From positions 5,577,501 to 5,641,500 of the forward strand of contig CP114491.1 of assembly GCA_027186245.1 (NCBI GenBank): a stretch of 64,000 bases of DNA. Direction: 5' to 3'. The stretch comes from Coriaria nepalensis. Taxonomy: Eukaryota; Streptophyta; Magnoliopsida; Cucurbitales; Coriariaceae. Positions 1 through 11,309 of the stretch are shown in pieces. The number at the start of each line of letters is the position of its first letter. The stretch's first letter is position 1. Under the pieces are notes generated by a model. The model worked only from the letters and a program-made list of their open reading frames with translations. It ran no database searches and had not been told where the DNA came from. Position numbers and translations under genes: made by a program.

Positions 1-620
1 AAGAATCTTCTCTTTTTTTTTGAAAAAAAAGAAATCGATTTATTTGGAATAATAAGACTATTCCAATTACAATACTCGTGAAGAAAGACCCGTAATAAAT
101 GCAAAGAGGAAGCATCTTTCATCCAGTAGCGAAGGATTTGAACCAAAATTTCCAGATGAGGGGAGTAGGGTATTAATACATCTGACACATAATTTAAATG
201 TGGTAATTTATCCTCTGAAAAAGGAAATATTGAATGAATGGATCGTAAATTATAAGATTTTACTATTTCTGCTTCTTCTAAGGAAGATACTAATCGTAGG
301 GAAAATGGAATTTCCACAATGACTGCAAACCCGTCGGATAGCATTTGAGCATAAAAATTTTTGTTGTACCCCCAAAATGGATTTTGGTTAGAATCATTAG
401 GAGAAATAATCAAATGATTATATTGATACGTTCGAGTAATTAAACGTTTTACAATTAGTAAACTGGATTTCTTGTCATAATTTACATTTTCTAACAAAAA
501 GGATCTATTTAAAAAATGATCATGAGCAAATACATAAATATACTCCCGAAAGATAAGTGGGTATAGGAAGTCATGTTGCCGAGATTTATCAAGTTCTAAA
601 TATCCTTGAAATTCCTCCAT
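1..620 (-). CDS. matK: Maturase K, N-terminal 206 codons (cut by window edge)
   Basis: matK is the plastid intron maturase, encoded inside the trnK-UUU intron and needed for splicing several plastid group II introns. Translating from the ATG at 620-618 gives [20 protein letters not shown], then the family's familiar N-terminal blocks ([86 protein letters not shown]). The reading frame stays open to base 1, with no stop or frameshift. Full MatK is about 500 residues, so the second half, including the C-terminal domain X, lies outside. Some normally conserved residues differ (FLNRSF where GLNRSI is usual; RTYQYNH where RMYQQNH is usual), which may reflect the lineage or decay. In a nuclear location it would be a non-expressed copy. 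Confidence 0.95.
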   Translation of the reverse strand, partial: MEEFQGYLELDKSRQHDFLYPLIFREYIYVFAHDHFLNRSFLLENVNYDKKSSLLIVKRLITRTYQYNHLIISPNDSNQNPFWGYNKNFYAQMLSDGFAVIVEIPFSLRLVSSLEEAEIVKSYNLRSIHSIFPFSEDKLPHLNYVSDVLIPYSPHLEILVQILRYWMKDASSLHLLRVFLHEYCNWNSLIIPNKSISFFSKKKRRF

Positions 621-1338
621 TTCAAATTAGATTTGAACCAGGGATAGTATAGTGGATTTATTGGTTTATCAAATGATACATATTGCGATACAGTCAAAAC
701 AAGGTATTACAGTAAAAAATAATTAAAAATAGATACCTCGTGAACAGGTAAGACTCATGAACGGACTCTCTATCCTATCTTTTCTTTTTCCATCTAATTG
801 GTTTATATTTATTTTAGGATAAAAAGATTGTTAGAAATCCTTTATTTTTTCAACCCAATCGCTCTTTTGATTTTGGAAAAAAAAATCTTTATCAATATAC
901 TGCTTCTTCTACACATTCATCTCTACCCCATAATGTAGGATAACTAATAGTTAGGAATCATAAAAAAACGGATAATCCACTCATGAGAAAAGCCCTTCCC
1001 GTATCAAGCACTAATATATTTTTAACATGTAATTAGATCGGGTAATCATTCAAATTAAGAACATAAGCTCGTTGCTTTTTATTTCTCTATAATTGGAGCC
1101 GTCGGGGCTCTATCCATTTATTCATTCGACCCAATTTTTAATTTCTTTTGTTCCGCATCAAGAATTCAAACAAAGTTTTGGGCGGATCTGGTAAAAAAAT
1201 TTTTAGAATTATCCATTGATACGACATGCTGCTTTTTCCATTCATTCCTTTCAGGATCAGTCGTGGTCTTACAAACTCTACCGATAGTATGGATGAATCC
1301 GTTACTTCATACAAATGTGTAAAAGATGCTGGCCGCAC
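1..1338 (-). other. trnK-UUU: trnK-UUU group II intron, 5' part (contains matK)
   Basis: The intron begins directly after the trnK 5' exon with GTGCGGCC on the minus strand (base 1338 downwards), the standard GTGYG start of group II introns. Bases 621-1338 hold the structured 5' domains and the matK leader. matK sits in the domain IV position from 620 down. Domains V and VI and the trnK 3' exon lie beyond the left edge. A 66-codon open frame at 1138-1338 on the same strand starts at the intron boundary and has no known product; I treat it as chance. Confidence 0.93.
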
Positions 1339-1375
1339 TTAAAAGCCGAGTACTCTACCGTTGAGTTAGCAACCC
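1339..1375 (-). tRNA. trnK-UUU: tRNA-Lys(UUU) 5' exon
   Basis: The minus strand reads GGGTTGCTAACTCAACGGTA then GAGTACTCGGCTTTTAA, 37 nt. This is the conserved plastid trnK 5' exon running from the acceptor stem through the D arm to the UUU anticodon, where the intron interrupts. The next bases are the group II 5' splice site GTGCG. The 3' exon is outside the window, so only half the tRNA is present. No base change is visible relative to the usual plastid sequence. Confidence 0.97.
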
Positions 1376-1648
1376 CAATAAAAAAAATTACTATGTGTAG
1401 ATACAATCGGAATCAAAAACTAACTTGAATTGCATGACATAATAAAAAAAAAAATAGAAAAATTTCTAATAGATTATGAACATGAACAAAAAAATGAACA
1501 GAGCAGATGAAAATGCAATGATTTATCAGATAAAGTAACTTCTTGTATCATAGAAAATACACTGAGCCGTCATTTGAATGAAGTAAAATAAAAAAGACAA
1601 GTCTATAAAAGGGGCATAAATGGATCCATTCCATTTATACACGATCGG

Positions 1649-1677
1649 ATTATATTTGTTTGATACACTGTTGTCAA
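1649..1677 (-). promoter_or_regulatory. trnK-UUU: trnK promoter, bacterial-type -35/-10
   Basis: On the minus strand TTGACA (1677-1672) is followed by exactly 17 bases and TATAAT (1654-1649), both perfect sigma70-type consensus boxes. Plastid trnK is known to be read by the plastid-encoded RNA polymerase from such a promoter. The start would lie near 1640, about 265 bases before the tRNA exon. Plastid polymerase is absent from the nucleus, so the site would be inert in a nuclear copy. Confidence 0.85.
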
Positions 1678-1730
1678 TATGAATGTGAATAATGAAAAAA
1701 GAATAAAATGGAGAAAACAAAAAAATAATC

Positions 1731-1760
1731 AAAAAATTGAAATTGTTATTTCAATTTTTT
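1731..1760 (-). terminator. 13-bp perfect stem-loop, likely rps16 transcript 3' end
   Basis: AAAAAATTGAAAT (1731-1743), loop TGTT, then the exact reverse complement (1748-1760). It lies about 350 bases downstream of the rps16 stop and just upstream of the trnK promoter. Inverted repeats in this position usually set the 3' ends of plastid mRNAs by blocking exonucleases. The stem is seen directly; the role is inferred. The stem is A/T only and so weak in energy. Confidence 0.5.
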
Positions 1761-2113
1761 ATCTTTATTTAATATCTTTATTTAATATAATCTATTTCTT
1801 ATTTTATTTCTATATTTATTTCTATATATTATATATGTTCTTCTTATTTCTTAATTTGATTTCTTAATATCTTAATTAATATCTTATTTATTAATATATC
1901 CATTTCTTACTATTTAATCTATTCAAATTTAATTAGAATTTAAATAAAAAGAAAAAATGGGTTTTTGTCGTTATAGAAGCCAGCATTTTAGAGTAGCAAT
2001 AAATAGTATAAATAGAACAAGAGAGGGGGAAATAATAGATAAAAAAGGGTATCCAAAGCTATATAAAAGTCATCCACACCCTCTATTTTTGTATTTAATT
2101 AATTGAATTTCGA

Positions 2114-3228
2114 TTATTGATTAAGATGAAGTTCCGTAAAAACCCCTGTCTTCTTTGAAATATCATGAACAGTTCCTGTAGGTTGAGCGCCTTTTTCAAG
2201 GAAATATAGAATAGCAGGAACGTTTAAATAGGTTTGATTCTTTATCGGATCATAAAAACCCACTTTACGAGGATCTCTTCCTCCTCCTAGGGATCGAACA
2301 TCAACTGCAACGATTCGATAAACGGCTCATTGGGATAGATGTAGATTAACAATACCCCCCCCCCAGAAACGTATAAGAAGTTTTCTCCTCGTACGGCTCA
2401 AGAAAATTCGAAGTTATGTATAGAATTCTAATTAATGTAAAATAGATCCATAGATTATCAAATCAATTAGACTACGATTTAAATACTTTTTTCGTATTCT
2501 TTTACAAAAAATAAAAACAAACATTCTTATTTGTACCCTCATAACTCAAGTTGGTTAACTCTCACTCAAAGGAAAGCCTTTAAACTAAACATTTCATTTA
2601 TTGAGCGGTCTCTAACCCACTTTTTTTTGCCTGTCTCCTTTAGAATCTCTTTCGATTCTTCATTCTGATCTAGTTTAGTTATTGAGACAATGGAAAAGGG
2701 TATTTCCTTGTTCCGGGATCCTTTGCCTTGAATCATTGGGTTTAGACATTAATTCGGCGATCTTTAATTGTTTTAAAATGGCAGCAACATACCATTTTTT
2801 GTGATTTCTTTGTAGCAGAGAATCCTATGAATGATGGATTCTCGCGTGATACACTTTTGATCAAAAGAGTTTTACTAATTCCAACAAATTTTCCGTTTGG
2901 ATTTGAAACTTGCTCGAATTAGATCCTTTCTATTTCTATATCGAAAATATACTTACGAAGTTTTTTCAACTTATTGATTGACACTAACCCTAGATCCCCG
3001 CCCCTGATAAATGAATCCATCACTTTCTACTCGAGCTCCATCATGTACTGTACTATTTAATCAACCCCCCCCTAAAAAAGAGGGTTCTAGTGGAACAAAA
3101 CAAACGATGTCGAGCCAAGAGCATCTTCATTCCTATAGAAAATGGTGGATATAAGAATCCACAGTTGATCATGTCCTTCAAGTCGCACGTTGCTTTCTAC
3201 CACATCGTTTTAAACGAAGTTTTACCAT
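2114..3228 (-). CDS. rps16: Plastid ribosomal protein S16, two exons, intact
   Basis: Exon 1 is 3189-3228 (40 nt, [13 protein letters not shown] plus one base) and exon 2 is 2114-2328 (215 nt). Joined they give 255 nt: 84 residues and a TAA stop, a normal length for plastid S16, a small-subunit ribosomal protein. Exon 2 carries the family block [20 protein letters not shown] followed by [16 protein letters not shown]. Two features are unusual: SLGGGRDP replaces the common SRREGRDL near the exon 2 start, and the C-terminus stops at ELHLNQ rather than running on a few residues. No frameshift or stop is present. It could work in a plastid; in a nuclear insertion it is probably silent. Confidence 0.95.
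2329..3188 (-). other. rps16: rps16 group II intron
   Basis: An 860-nt intron starting GTGCGACTTG at 3188. Near the 3' end is a recognisable domain V hairpin (2365-2399, GAGCCGTACGAGGAGAAAAC on the minus strand) followed by a run of ten C on the plus strand (2355-2364). The domain VI/branch region ends CTATCCCAAT before exon 2. It contains no reading frame, as usual for rps16; in plastids it is spliced by host and maturase factors. The homopolymer C run is a likely site of length error or polymorphism. Confidence 0.92.
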
Positions 3229-3940
3229 AACCTCTAGTTTCTTGACACTGGTATGTAATTGATTCAATTATGGAATCATGAATAGTCATTGGTTTAGTTG
3301 TTACATAGTAATCTATACTGTTATGAATGGGTAGTTTCTGAAAAAGTCTAAGCAAGAATTCAATTTATTTCAAGCGATATTTTTTTACTGTATATTGTAT
3401 GAATAAAATTTGTTGTATGAATGCAATCTTAACAATCTTTTTATAAATATATATTTATAGAAATTTAGAAATATACGAATAAAGAAGTTCTTTTTGAATC
3501 TGCATCTTCAAGGTTCTTTTCCTCATAGGATGGATTCCAGAGTTTCACACTTCTTCTAGTACCAAAGACTCATAAGAAATACTTAAAAGTATTTAATTGA
3601 TTGAAATTTTCCTAACTCTATATCATTATTTGAATAATGTTTTCCAATAAGGATTGAGTAGATTTTCATTTTCTCATCATAATCATAAAAAAATCCACAA
3701 AAAATTAATAAAAAAATCGAGTTACACACACCATTTATTTAAGGAATATAGAATAAGGGGGGCTTTCACATTTCTATTTTCAATGTATCATTGAAAATAT
3801 ATGAGATGTAAGGTTTTTTTCTGAATAAAAAATTTTAAATATGAAGAGTATCAACATATGATGAAAAGCCCATCCTACTTTTTTTCATTAAAAACTCTTT
3901 TTTATCTATGTTCCCATATTACCTAGATCAAAAATGGATT
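3229..3940 (-). other. rps16 upstream spacer (rps16-trnQ side), right end of plastid segment
   Basis: AT-rich noncoding DNA upstream of rps16, consistent with the start of the rps16-trnQ spacer. It includes a perfect inverted repeat, ATTTTCAATG (3776-3785), loop TAT, CATTGAAAAT (3789-3798). trnQ itself is not reached. No satellite similarity is seen until about 3941. I cannot prove that every base from about 3,800 to 3,940 is plastid rather than filler at the junction. Confidence 0.75.
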
Positions 3941-3941
3941 A
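3931..3941. other. Plastid/satellite junction
   Basis: Left of here the sequence (CTAGATCAAAAATGGATT) has no satellite match. From ATTAAATCATATAAATAGA at 3941 it matches the satellite text at about 5514-5532 and then runs on as normal monomers. The satellite is entered in mid-monomer, about 20 bases before the usual GAATTC point. No target-site duplication can be tested because the other end of the plastid segment is outside the window. Confidence 0.75.
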
Positions 3942-4256
3942 TTAAATCATATAAATAGAATTCCAATGAACTCTATTTTTACACTTCAACAAACACAAGT
4001 TTTGTGCATGACATGCAATTGATTTTCGAAGGACACGTGTGGATTTGTTTTGCCTAACAATCATTTCATTTAGTCTCCTCAACCCACTTAACCATTTGAA
4101 AGTAATTCGAATTAATTCTATTTTTTGCACATCAAACACAATTTTCGTGCATAACATGCAAATGATATTAGAAGGATAGGTGTGCATATGTTTCACCTAA
4201 AAATCATTTAGATGTGCCTCCTCAGTCCACCTAAATCAGATGAATGAGGTCCGAAC
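3941..4256 (+). repeat. Edge monomers next to the plastid segment
   Basis: Roughly two monomers with individual changes: AACTCT instead of GAATTC at 3967, CAACAAACACAAG instead of CAAACACAAG, and ATTCTATTTTTTGCAC at 4116. They match the equally atypical monomers at about 5,514-5,690 better than the intervening dimers do. Confidence 0.7.
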
Positions 4257-5110
4257 AAATTCTATTTTCACTCTTCAAACAAACGTTTCGTGCATAGCAT
4301 GCAAATGATCTTTCAAGGACAAGTCTGCATTTCTTTCGCTTAAAAAGTATTTCAATGAGTCTCCTTGACCCATTAAATCAAATGAATAGGGTTCGGAAGA
4401 ATTCTATTTTTACACTTCCAACACAAGTTTCGTGCATAACATGCTATCGACTTTTGAAGGACACATGTGCATATGTTTTGCCTAAAAATCATTGAGATGT
4501 GTCTCCTCAGTCCATCTGAATCAGATGAATGAGGTCCGAACGAATTCTATTTTCACTCTTCAAACAAACGTTTCATGCATAGCATGCAAATGATCTTTCA
4601 AGGACAAGTTTGCATTTCTTTCGCTTAAAAATTATTTCAATGAGTCTCCTTAACCCCTTAAATCAAATGAATAGGGTTCGAAAGAATTCTATTTTGACAC
4701 TTCCAACACAAGTTTTGTGCATAACATGCTATCGACTTTTGAAGGACACGTGTGCATATGTTTTGCCTAAAAATCATTGAGATGTGTCCCCTCAGTCCAT
4801 CTGAATCAGATGAATGAGGTCCGAACGAATTCTATTTTCACTCTTCAAACAAACGTTTCTTGCATAGCATGCAAATGATCTTTCAAGGACAAGTTTGCAT
4901 TTCTTTCGCTTAAAAATTATTTCAATGAGTCTCCTTGACCCATTAAATAAAATGAATAGGGTTCGGAAGAATTCTATTTTTATACTTCCAACACAAGTTT
5001 CGTGCATAACATGCTGTCGAATTTTGAAGGACACGTGTGCATATGTTTTGCCTAAATATTACTTCATTGAGTCTCCTCAAGCCACTAAATCATTTGAAAA
5101 TAATTCGAAT
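4257..5110 (+). repeat. Three AB dimers, 285-bp period
   Basis: Start sites at 4257 (B), 4399 (A), 4542 (B), 4684 (A), 4827 (B), 4969 (A) and 5111 give alternating 142 and 143-base steps. B monomers carry ACTCTTCAAACAAACGTTTC and AAATGATCTTTCAAGGAC. A monomers carry ACACTTCCAACACAAGTTTC and ATGCTATCGACTTTTGAAGG. The dimers are close to each other in sequence. Confidence 0.9.
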
Positions 5111-5827
5111 GAATTCTATTTTTTCTCACTTCAAACACAAGTTTCATCATAACATGCATATGATCTTAGAAGGACATGTGTTCATTTTTTTCGCCTAGTA
5201 ATCGTTTCAATGAGTGTCCTCAAGCCATTAAATCAGATCAATGGGGTTCGAACGAATTCTATTTTTGCACTTCAAACACAAGTTTAGTGGATAACATGCA
5301 ATTGATTTTTAAAGAACAAGTGTGCATTTGTTTTGCCTAAAAATCATTTTACTGAGTCTCCTCAAGCCACTAAATTATTTGGAAGTAATTCGAATGAATT
5401 CTATTTTTCGCACTTCAAACACAAGTTTCGTGCATAACATGCAAATGATGTTTGAACGACAAGTGTGCATTTGTTTCGCTTAAAAATTATTTCAATCAGT
5501 CTCCACAACCCATTAAATCATATAAATAGACTTCCAATGAACTCTACTTTTACACTTCATCAAACAAAAGTTTCTTGCATAACATGCAATTGATTTTCAA
5601 AGGACACGTGTGGATTTGTTTCGCATAACAATCATTTCATTTACTCTCCTCAACCCACTTAATCATTTGAAAGTAATTCGAATGAATTCTATTTTTCGCG
5701 AATCAAACACAATTTTCTTGCATAACATGCAAATGATCTTTGAAGGACAGGTGTGCATATGTTTTGCCTAAAAATCATTTAGATGTGTATCCTCAATCCA
5801 CCTAAATAAGATGAATGAGGTCCGAAC
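5111..5827 (+). repeat. Five non-dimer monomers between two AB dimer zones
   Basis: These carry other subtypes (AAACACAAGTTTAGTGGATAAC, CACTTCATCAAACAAAAG, GCGAATCAAACACAA) seen again further right and, in part, at the plastid edge. They split the dimer zone in two. Confidence 0.8.
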
Positions 5828-8800
5828 GAATTCTATTTTCACTCTTCAAACAAACGTTTCATGAATAGCATGCAAATGATCTTTCAAGGACAAGTCTGCA
5901 TTTCTTTCGATTAAAGATTATTTCAATGAGTCTCTTTGACCCATTAAATCAAATGCATAGGGTTCGAAGAATTCAATTTTTACATTTCCAACACAAGTTT
6001 CGTGCATAACATGCTATCGACTTTTGAAGGACACGTGTGCATATGTTTTGCCTAAAAATCATTTAGATGTATCTCCTCAGTCCACCTAAATCAGATGAAT
6101 GAGGTCCGAACGAATTCCATTTTCACTCTTCAAACAAACGTTTCATGCATAGCATGCAAATGATCTTTCAAGGACAAGTCTGCATTTCTTTCGCTTAAAA
6201 AGTATTTCAATGAGTCTCCTTGACCCATTAAATCAAATGAGGGTTTGGAAGAATTCTATTTTTACACTTCCAACACAAGTTTCGTGCATAACATGCTATC
6301 GACTTTTGAAGGACACGTGTGCATATGTTTTGCCTAAAAATCATTTAGATGTGTCTCCTCAGTCCACCTAAATCAGATGAATGAGGTTCGAACTAATTCT
6401 ATTTTCACTCTTCAAACAAACGTTTCATGAATAGCATGCAAATAATCTTTCAAGGACAAGTCTGCATTTCTTTCGCTGAAAAATTATTTCAATAAGTCTC
6501 TTTGACCCATTAAATCAAATGAATAGGGTTCGGAAGAATTCTATTTTTACATTTCCAACACAAGTTTCGTGCATAACATGCTATCGACCTATGAAGGACA
6601 CGTGTGCATATGTTTTGCCTAAAAATCATTTAGATGTGTCTCCTCACTCCACCTAAAGCAGATGAATGAGGTCCGAACGAATTCTATTTTCACTCTTCAA
6701 AGAAACGTTGCATGTGTAGCATGCAAATGATCTTTCAAGGACAAGTCTACATTTTTTTCGCTTAAAAATTATTTCAATAAGTCTCCTTGACCCATTAAAT
6801 CAAATGAGGGTTTGAAAGAATCCTATTTTTACACTTCCAACACAAGTTTAGTGCATAACATGCTATCGACTTTTGAAGGACACATGTGCATATGTTTTCC
6901 CTAAAAATCATTTAGATCTGTCTCTTTAGTCCACCAAAATCAGATGAATGAGGTCCGAACGAATTTTATTTTCACTCTTCAAACAAACGTTTCATAAGTA
7001 GCATGCAAATGATCTTTCAAGGATAAGTTTGCTTTCTTTCGCTTAAAAATTATTTCAATGAGTCTCCTTGACCCATTAAATCAAATGAACAGGGTTCCGA
7101 AGAATTCTATTTTTACACTTCCAACACAAGTTTCGTGCATAAGATGCTATCGACTTTTGAAGGACACGTGTGCATATGTTTTGCCTAAAAATCATTTAGA
7201 TGTGTCTCCTCAGTCCACCTAAATTAGATGAATGAGGTCCGAACTAATTCTATTTTCACTCTTCAAAGAAACGTTTCATGAATAGCATGCAAATAATCTT
7301 TCAAGGACAAGTCCGCATTTCTTTCGCTTAAAAATTATTTCAATAAGTCTCTTTGACTCGTTAAATTAAATGAATAGGGTTTGGAAGAATTCTATTTTTA
7401 CATTTCCAACACAAGTTACGTGCATAACATGCTATCGACTTATGAAGGACACGTGTGCATATGTGTTGCCTAAAAATCATTTAGATCTGTCTCTTCAGTC
7501 CACCTAAATCAGATGAATGAAGTCCGAACGAATTCTATTTTCACTCTTCAAACAAACGTTTCATGAGTAGCATGCAAATGATCTTTCAAGGATAAGTCTG
7601 CTTTTCTTTCGCTTAAAAATTATTTCAATGAGTCTCCTTGACCCATTAAATCAAATGAATTGGGTTCGGAAGAATTCTATTTTTACACATCCAACACAAG
7701 TTTCGTGCATAAGATGCTATCGAATTTTGAAGGACACGTGTGCATATGTTTTGCCTAAAAATCATTTAGATGTGTCTCTTCAGTCCACCTAAATCAGATG
7801 AATGAGGTACGAACGAATTCTATTTTCACTCTTCAAACAAACGTTTCATGAATAGCATGCAAATGATCTTTCAAGGACAAGTCTGCATTTCTTTCGCTTA
7901 AAAATTATTCTAATGAGTCTCCTTGACCCATTTAATCAAATGAATAGGGTTCGGAAGAATTCTATTTTTACACTTCCATCACAAGTTTCGTACATAACAT
8001 GCTATCGACTTTTGAAGGACACATGTGCATATGTTTCGCTTAAAAATCATTTAGATGTGTCTATTCAGTCCACCTAAATCAGATGACTGAGGTCCGAATG
8101 AATTCTATTTTCACTCTTCAAACAAATGTTTCATGAATAGCATGCAAATGATCTTTCAAGGACAAGTCTGCTTTTCTTTCGCTTAAAAATTATTTCAATG
8201 AGTCTCGTTGACCCATTAAATCAAATGAATAGGGTTCGGAAGAATTCTATTTTTACACTTCCAACACAAGTTTCGTGCATAAGATGCAATCGACTTTTGA
8301 AGGACACATGTGCTATGCTTTGCCTAAAAATCATTTAGATGTGTCTCTTCAGTCCACCTAAATCAGATGAATGAGGTCCGAACGAATTCTATTTTCACTC
8401 TTCAAAAAAACGTTTCATGAATAGCATGCAAATGATCTTTCAAGGACAAGTCTGCATTTCTTTCGCTTAAAAATTATTTCAATGAGTCTCCTTGACCCAT
8501 TAAATCAAATTAATAGGGTTTGGAAGAATTCTATTTTTACACTTCCAACACAAGTTTCGTGCATAGGATGCTATCGACTTTTGAAGGACACATGTGCATA
8601 TGCTTTGCCTAAAAATCATTTAGATGTGTCTCTTCAGTCCACCTAAATTAGATGAATGAGGTCCGAACGAATTCTATTTTCACTCTTCAAACAAACGTTT
8701 TATGAATAGCATGCAAATGATCTTTCAAGGACAAGTCTGCATTTCTTTTGCTTAAAAATTATTTCAATGAGTCTCCTTGACCCATTAAATCAAATGAATA

Positions 8801-9807
8801 AGGTTCGGAAGAATTCTATTTTTACACTTCCAACACAAGTTTCGTGCATAAAATGCTATCGACTTTTGAAGGACACGTGTGCATATGTTTTGCCTAAAAA
8901 TCATTTAGATGTGTCTCTTCAATCCACCTAAATCAGATGAATGAGGTCCGAACGAATTCTATTTTCACTCTTTAAACAAACGTTTCATGAATAGCATCCA
9001 AATGATCTTTCGAGGACAAGTCTGCTTTTCTTTCGCTTAAAAATTATTTCAATGAGTCTCGTTGACCCATTAAATCAAATGAATAGGGTTCGGAAGAATT
9101 CTATTTTTACACTTCCAACATAAGTTTCGTGCATAAGATGCTATCGACTTTTGAAGGACACGTGTGCATATGTTTTGCCTAAAAATTATTTAGATGTGTC
9201 TCCTCAGTCCACCTAAATCAGATGAATGAGGTCCGAACGAATTCTATTTTCACTCTTTAAACAAACGTTTAATGAATAGCATGCAAATGATCTTTCAAGG
9301 ACAAGTCTGCATTTCTTTCGCTTAAAAATTATTTCAATGAGTCTCCTTGACCCATTAAATCAAATGAATAAGGTTCGGAAGAATTCTATTTTTACACTTC
9401 CAACACAAGTTTCGTGCAGAACATGCTATCGACTTTTGAAGGGCACGTGTGCATATGTTTTGCCTAAAAATAATTTAGATGTGTCTCTTCAATCCACCTA
9501 AATCAGATGAATGAGGTCCGAACGAATTCTATTTTCACTCTTTAAACAAACGTTTCATGAATAGCATGCAAATGATCTTTCGAGGACAAGTCTGCTTTTC
9601 TTTCGCTTAAAAATTATTTCAATGAGTCTCGTTGACCCATTAAATCAAATGAATAGGGTTCGGAAGAATTCTATTTTTACACTTCCAACATAAGTTTCGT
9701 GCATAAGATGCTATCGACTTTTGAAGGACATGTGTGCATATGGTTCGCCTGAAAATCATTTTGACGCGTCTCCTCAGTCCACTAAATCATATGAAGGAGG
9801 TTCGAAC
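5828..9807 (+). repeat. Main AB dimer zone, 14 dimers of about 285 bp
   Basis: B starts: 5828, 6112, 6394, 6679, 6961, 7245, 7530, 7815, 8100, 8384, 8669, 8954, 9239, 9524. A starts lie 139-143 bases after each. Two A boundaries share a 4-base loss (GAGGG, at about 6240 and 6809), 570 bases apart, and the 8,669-9,238 and 9,239-9,808 blocks share private changes, so some spread was in steps of two dimers (570 bp). The last A monomer (from 9666) changes at about 9,740 into another subtype. Confidence 0.92.
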
Positions 9808-11309
9808 GAATTCTATTTTGGAACTTCAAACAACCGTTTCGTGCATAACATGCAAATGATTTTTCAATGACATGTCTGCATTCCTTTCGCTTAAAAATTA
9901 TTTCAATGAGTCTCCTTGACACATTAAATCATATTAATGGGCTTCGCATTAATTCTATTTTTACACTTCCAACACAAGTTTCGTGCATAACATGCTATCG
10001 ACTTTTCAAGGACACGTGTGTATAGGTTTTGCCCAAATATTACTTCATTGAGTCTCCTCAAGCCACTAAATCATTTGAAAGTAATTTGAATGAATTCTAT
10101 TTTTGCACTTGAAAGACATGTTTCGTCATAACATGCAAATGATATTAGAAGGACACATGTGCATTTGTTTCACCTGATAATCATTTCATTGACTGTCCTC
10201 AAGCCATGAAATCAGATCAATAGGGTTCGAATGAATTCTATCTTTGTACTTCAAACACAAGTTTCGTGGATAACATGCAATTGATTTTTCAAGAACACGT
10301 ATGCATTTGTTTCGCCTAAAAATCATTTTATTGAGTCTCTTAAAGCCACTAAATCAATGCGAACACAAGTTTCGTACATAACATGCAAATGATATTTGAA
10401 CGAAAAGTGTGCAGTTGTTTCGCTTAAAAATAATTTTAATGAGTCTCCACAACCTATTAAATCATATGAATAGAGTTCAAATGAATTCTATTTTTACACT
10501 TCAATCACAAGTTTCGTGCATAACATGCAATTGATTTTCGAAAGACATAGGTGCATATGTTTTGCCTAAAAATCATTTCACTTAGTCTCCTCAAGCCACT
10601 AAATCGTTTCGAAGTAATTCGAATGAATTCTATTTTTCGCAGTTCAAACATCAGTTTCATGCATAACATGCAAATGAACTTGAAGGACACGTGTGCATAT
10701 GTTTCGCCTAAAAATCATTTTGATGTGTCTCCTCTGTCCACTTAATCATATGAATGAGGTTCGAACGAATTCATTTTTCGCACTTCAAAAAAACATTTCG
10801 TGCATAACGTGCAAATGATCTTTCAAGGACAAGTCTACACTTCTTTCGCAAAAAAATTATTTCAGTGAGTCTCCTTTACCCATGAAATCATATAATAGGG
10901 TTCGAAGGAATTCGATTTTTATACTTTCAACAGAAGTTTCGTGCATAACATGCTATCGACTTTTGAAGGACACTTGTGCATATGTTTTGCTTAAATATTA
11001 CTTCATTGAGTCTCCCCAATGCACTAAATCATTTGAAAATAATTCTAATGAATTCTATTTTTGCACTTGAAACACATGTTTCGTCATAACATGTAAATGA
11101 TCTTAGAAGAACACGTATGCATTTGTATCGCCTAATAATCATTTCATTCAGCGTCCTCAAGCCATTAAATCAGATCAATGGGGTTCGAACAAATTCTATT
11201 TTTGCACTTCAATCACAAGTTTCATGGATAACAAGTAATTTATTTTTGAAGAACACGTGTGCATTTGTTTCGCCTAAAAATTATTTTATTGAGTCTCCTC
11301 AAGCCACTA

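Larger units (their letters stand above)
1376..2113 (-). other. trnK-rps16 intergenic spacer
   Basis: Noncoding plastid spacer. It holds the trnK promoter (1649-1677), a strong A/T hairpin (1731-1760) and a very AT-rich stretch at about 1740-1960 built of imperfect runs of TTTATTTAATAT and TTTCTATATT type. Short open frames at 1526-1732 (minus) and 1679-1867 (plus) are low-complexity by-products of the A/T composition and resemble no protein I know. Confidence 0.85.
1..3940 (-). other. Plastid-derived segment (candidate NUPT), matK-trnK-rps16 region
   Basis: Gene content and order (matK within the trnK-UUU intron, trnK 5' exon, rps16 exon 2, rps16 intron, rps16 exon 1) match the large single-copy region of land plant plastomes, all on the minus strand. 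It continues beyond the left edge, since matK and the trnK 3' exon are cut there. Unrelated satellite starts by 3,941. The coding parts show no stop or frameshift, so an insertion into the nucleus would be recent; an assembly join is the alternative. The exact right border is uncertain by roughly 10-150 bases, because the last part of the rps16 upstream spacer has no coding landmark. Confidence 0.9.

Noticed and set aside
1138..1338. 66-codon open frame on the minus strand in the trnK intron
   Set aside because: It lies in the structured 5' domains of the group II intron, begins at the splice site and resembles no known protein.
1526..1867. Two overlapping opposite-strand open frames rich in F, Y and I
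   Set aside because: Low-complexity A/T spacer between trnK and rps16; no start context or family match.
2341..2400. Run of ten C near rps16 exon 2 as a sign of decay
   Set aside because: It lies between domains V and VI of the intron, where homopolymers vary in length; the exon and splice context are intact.
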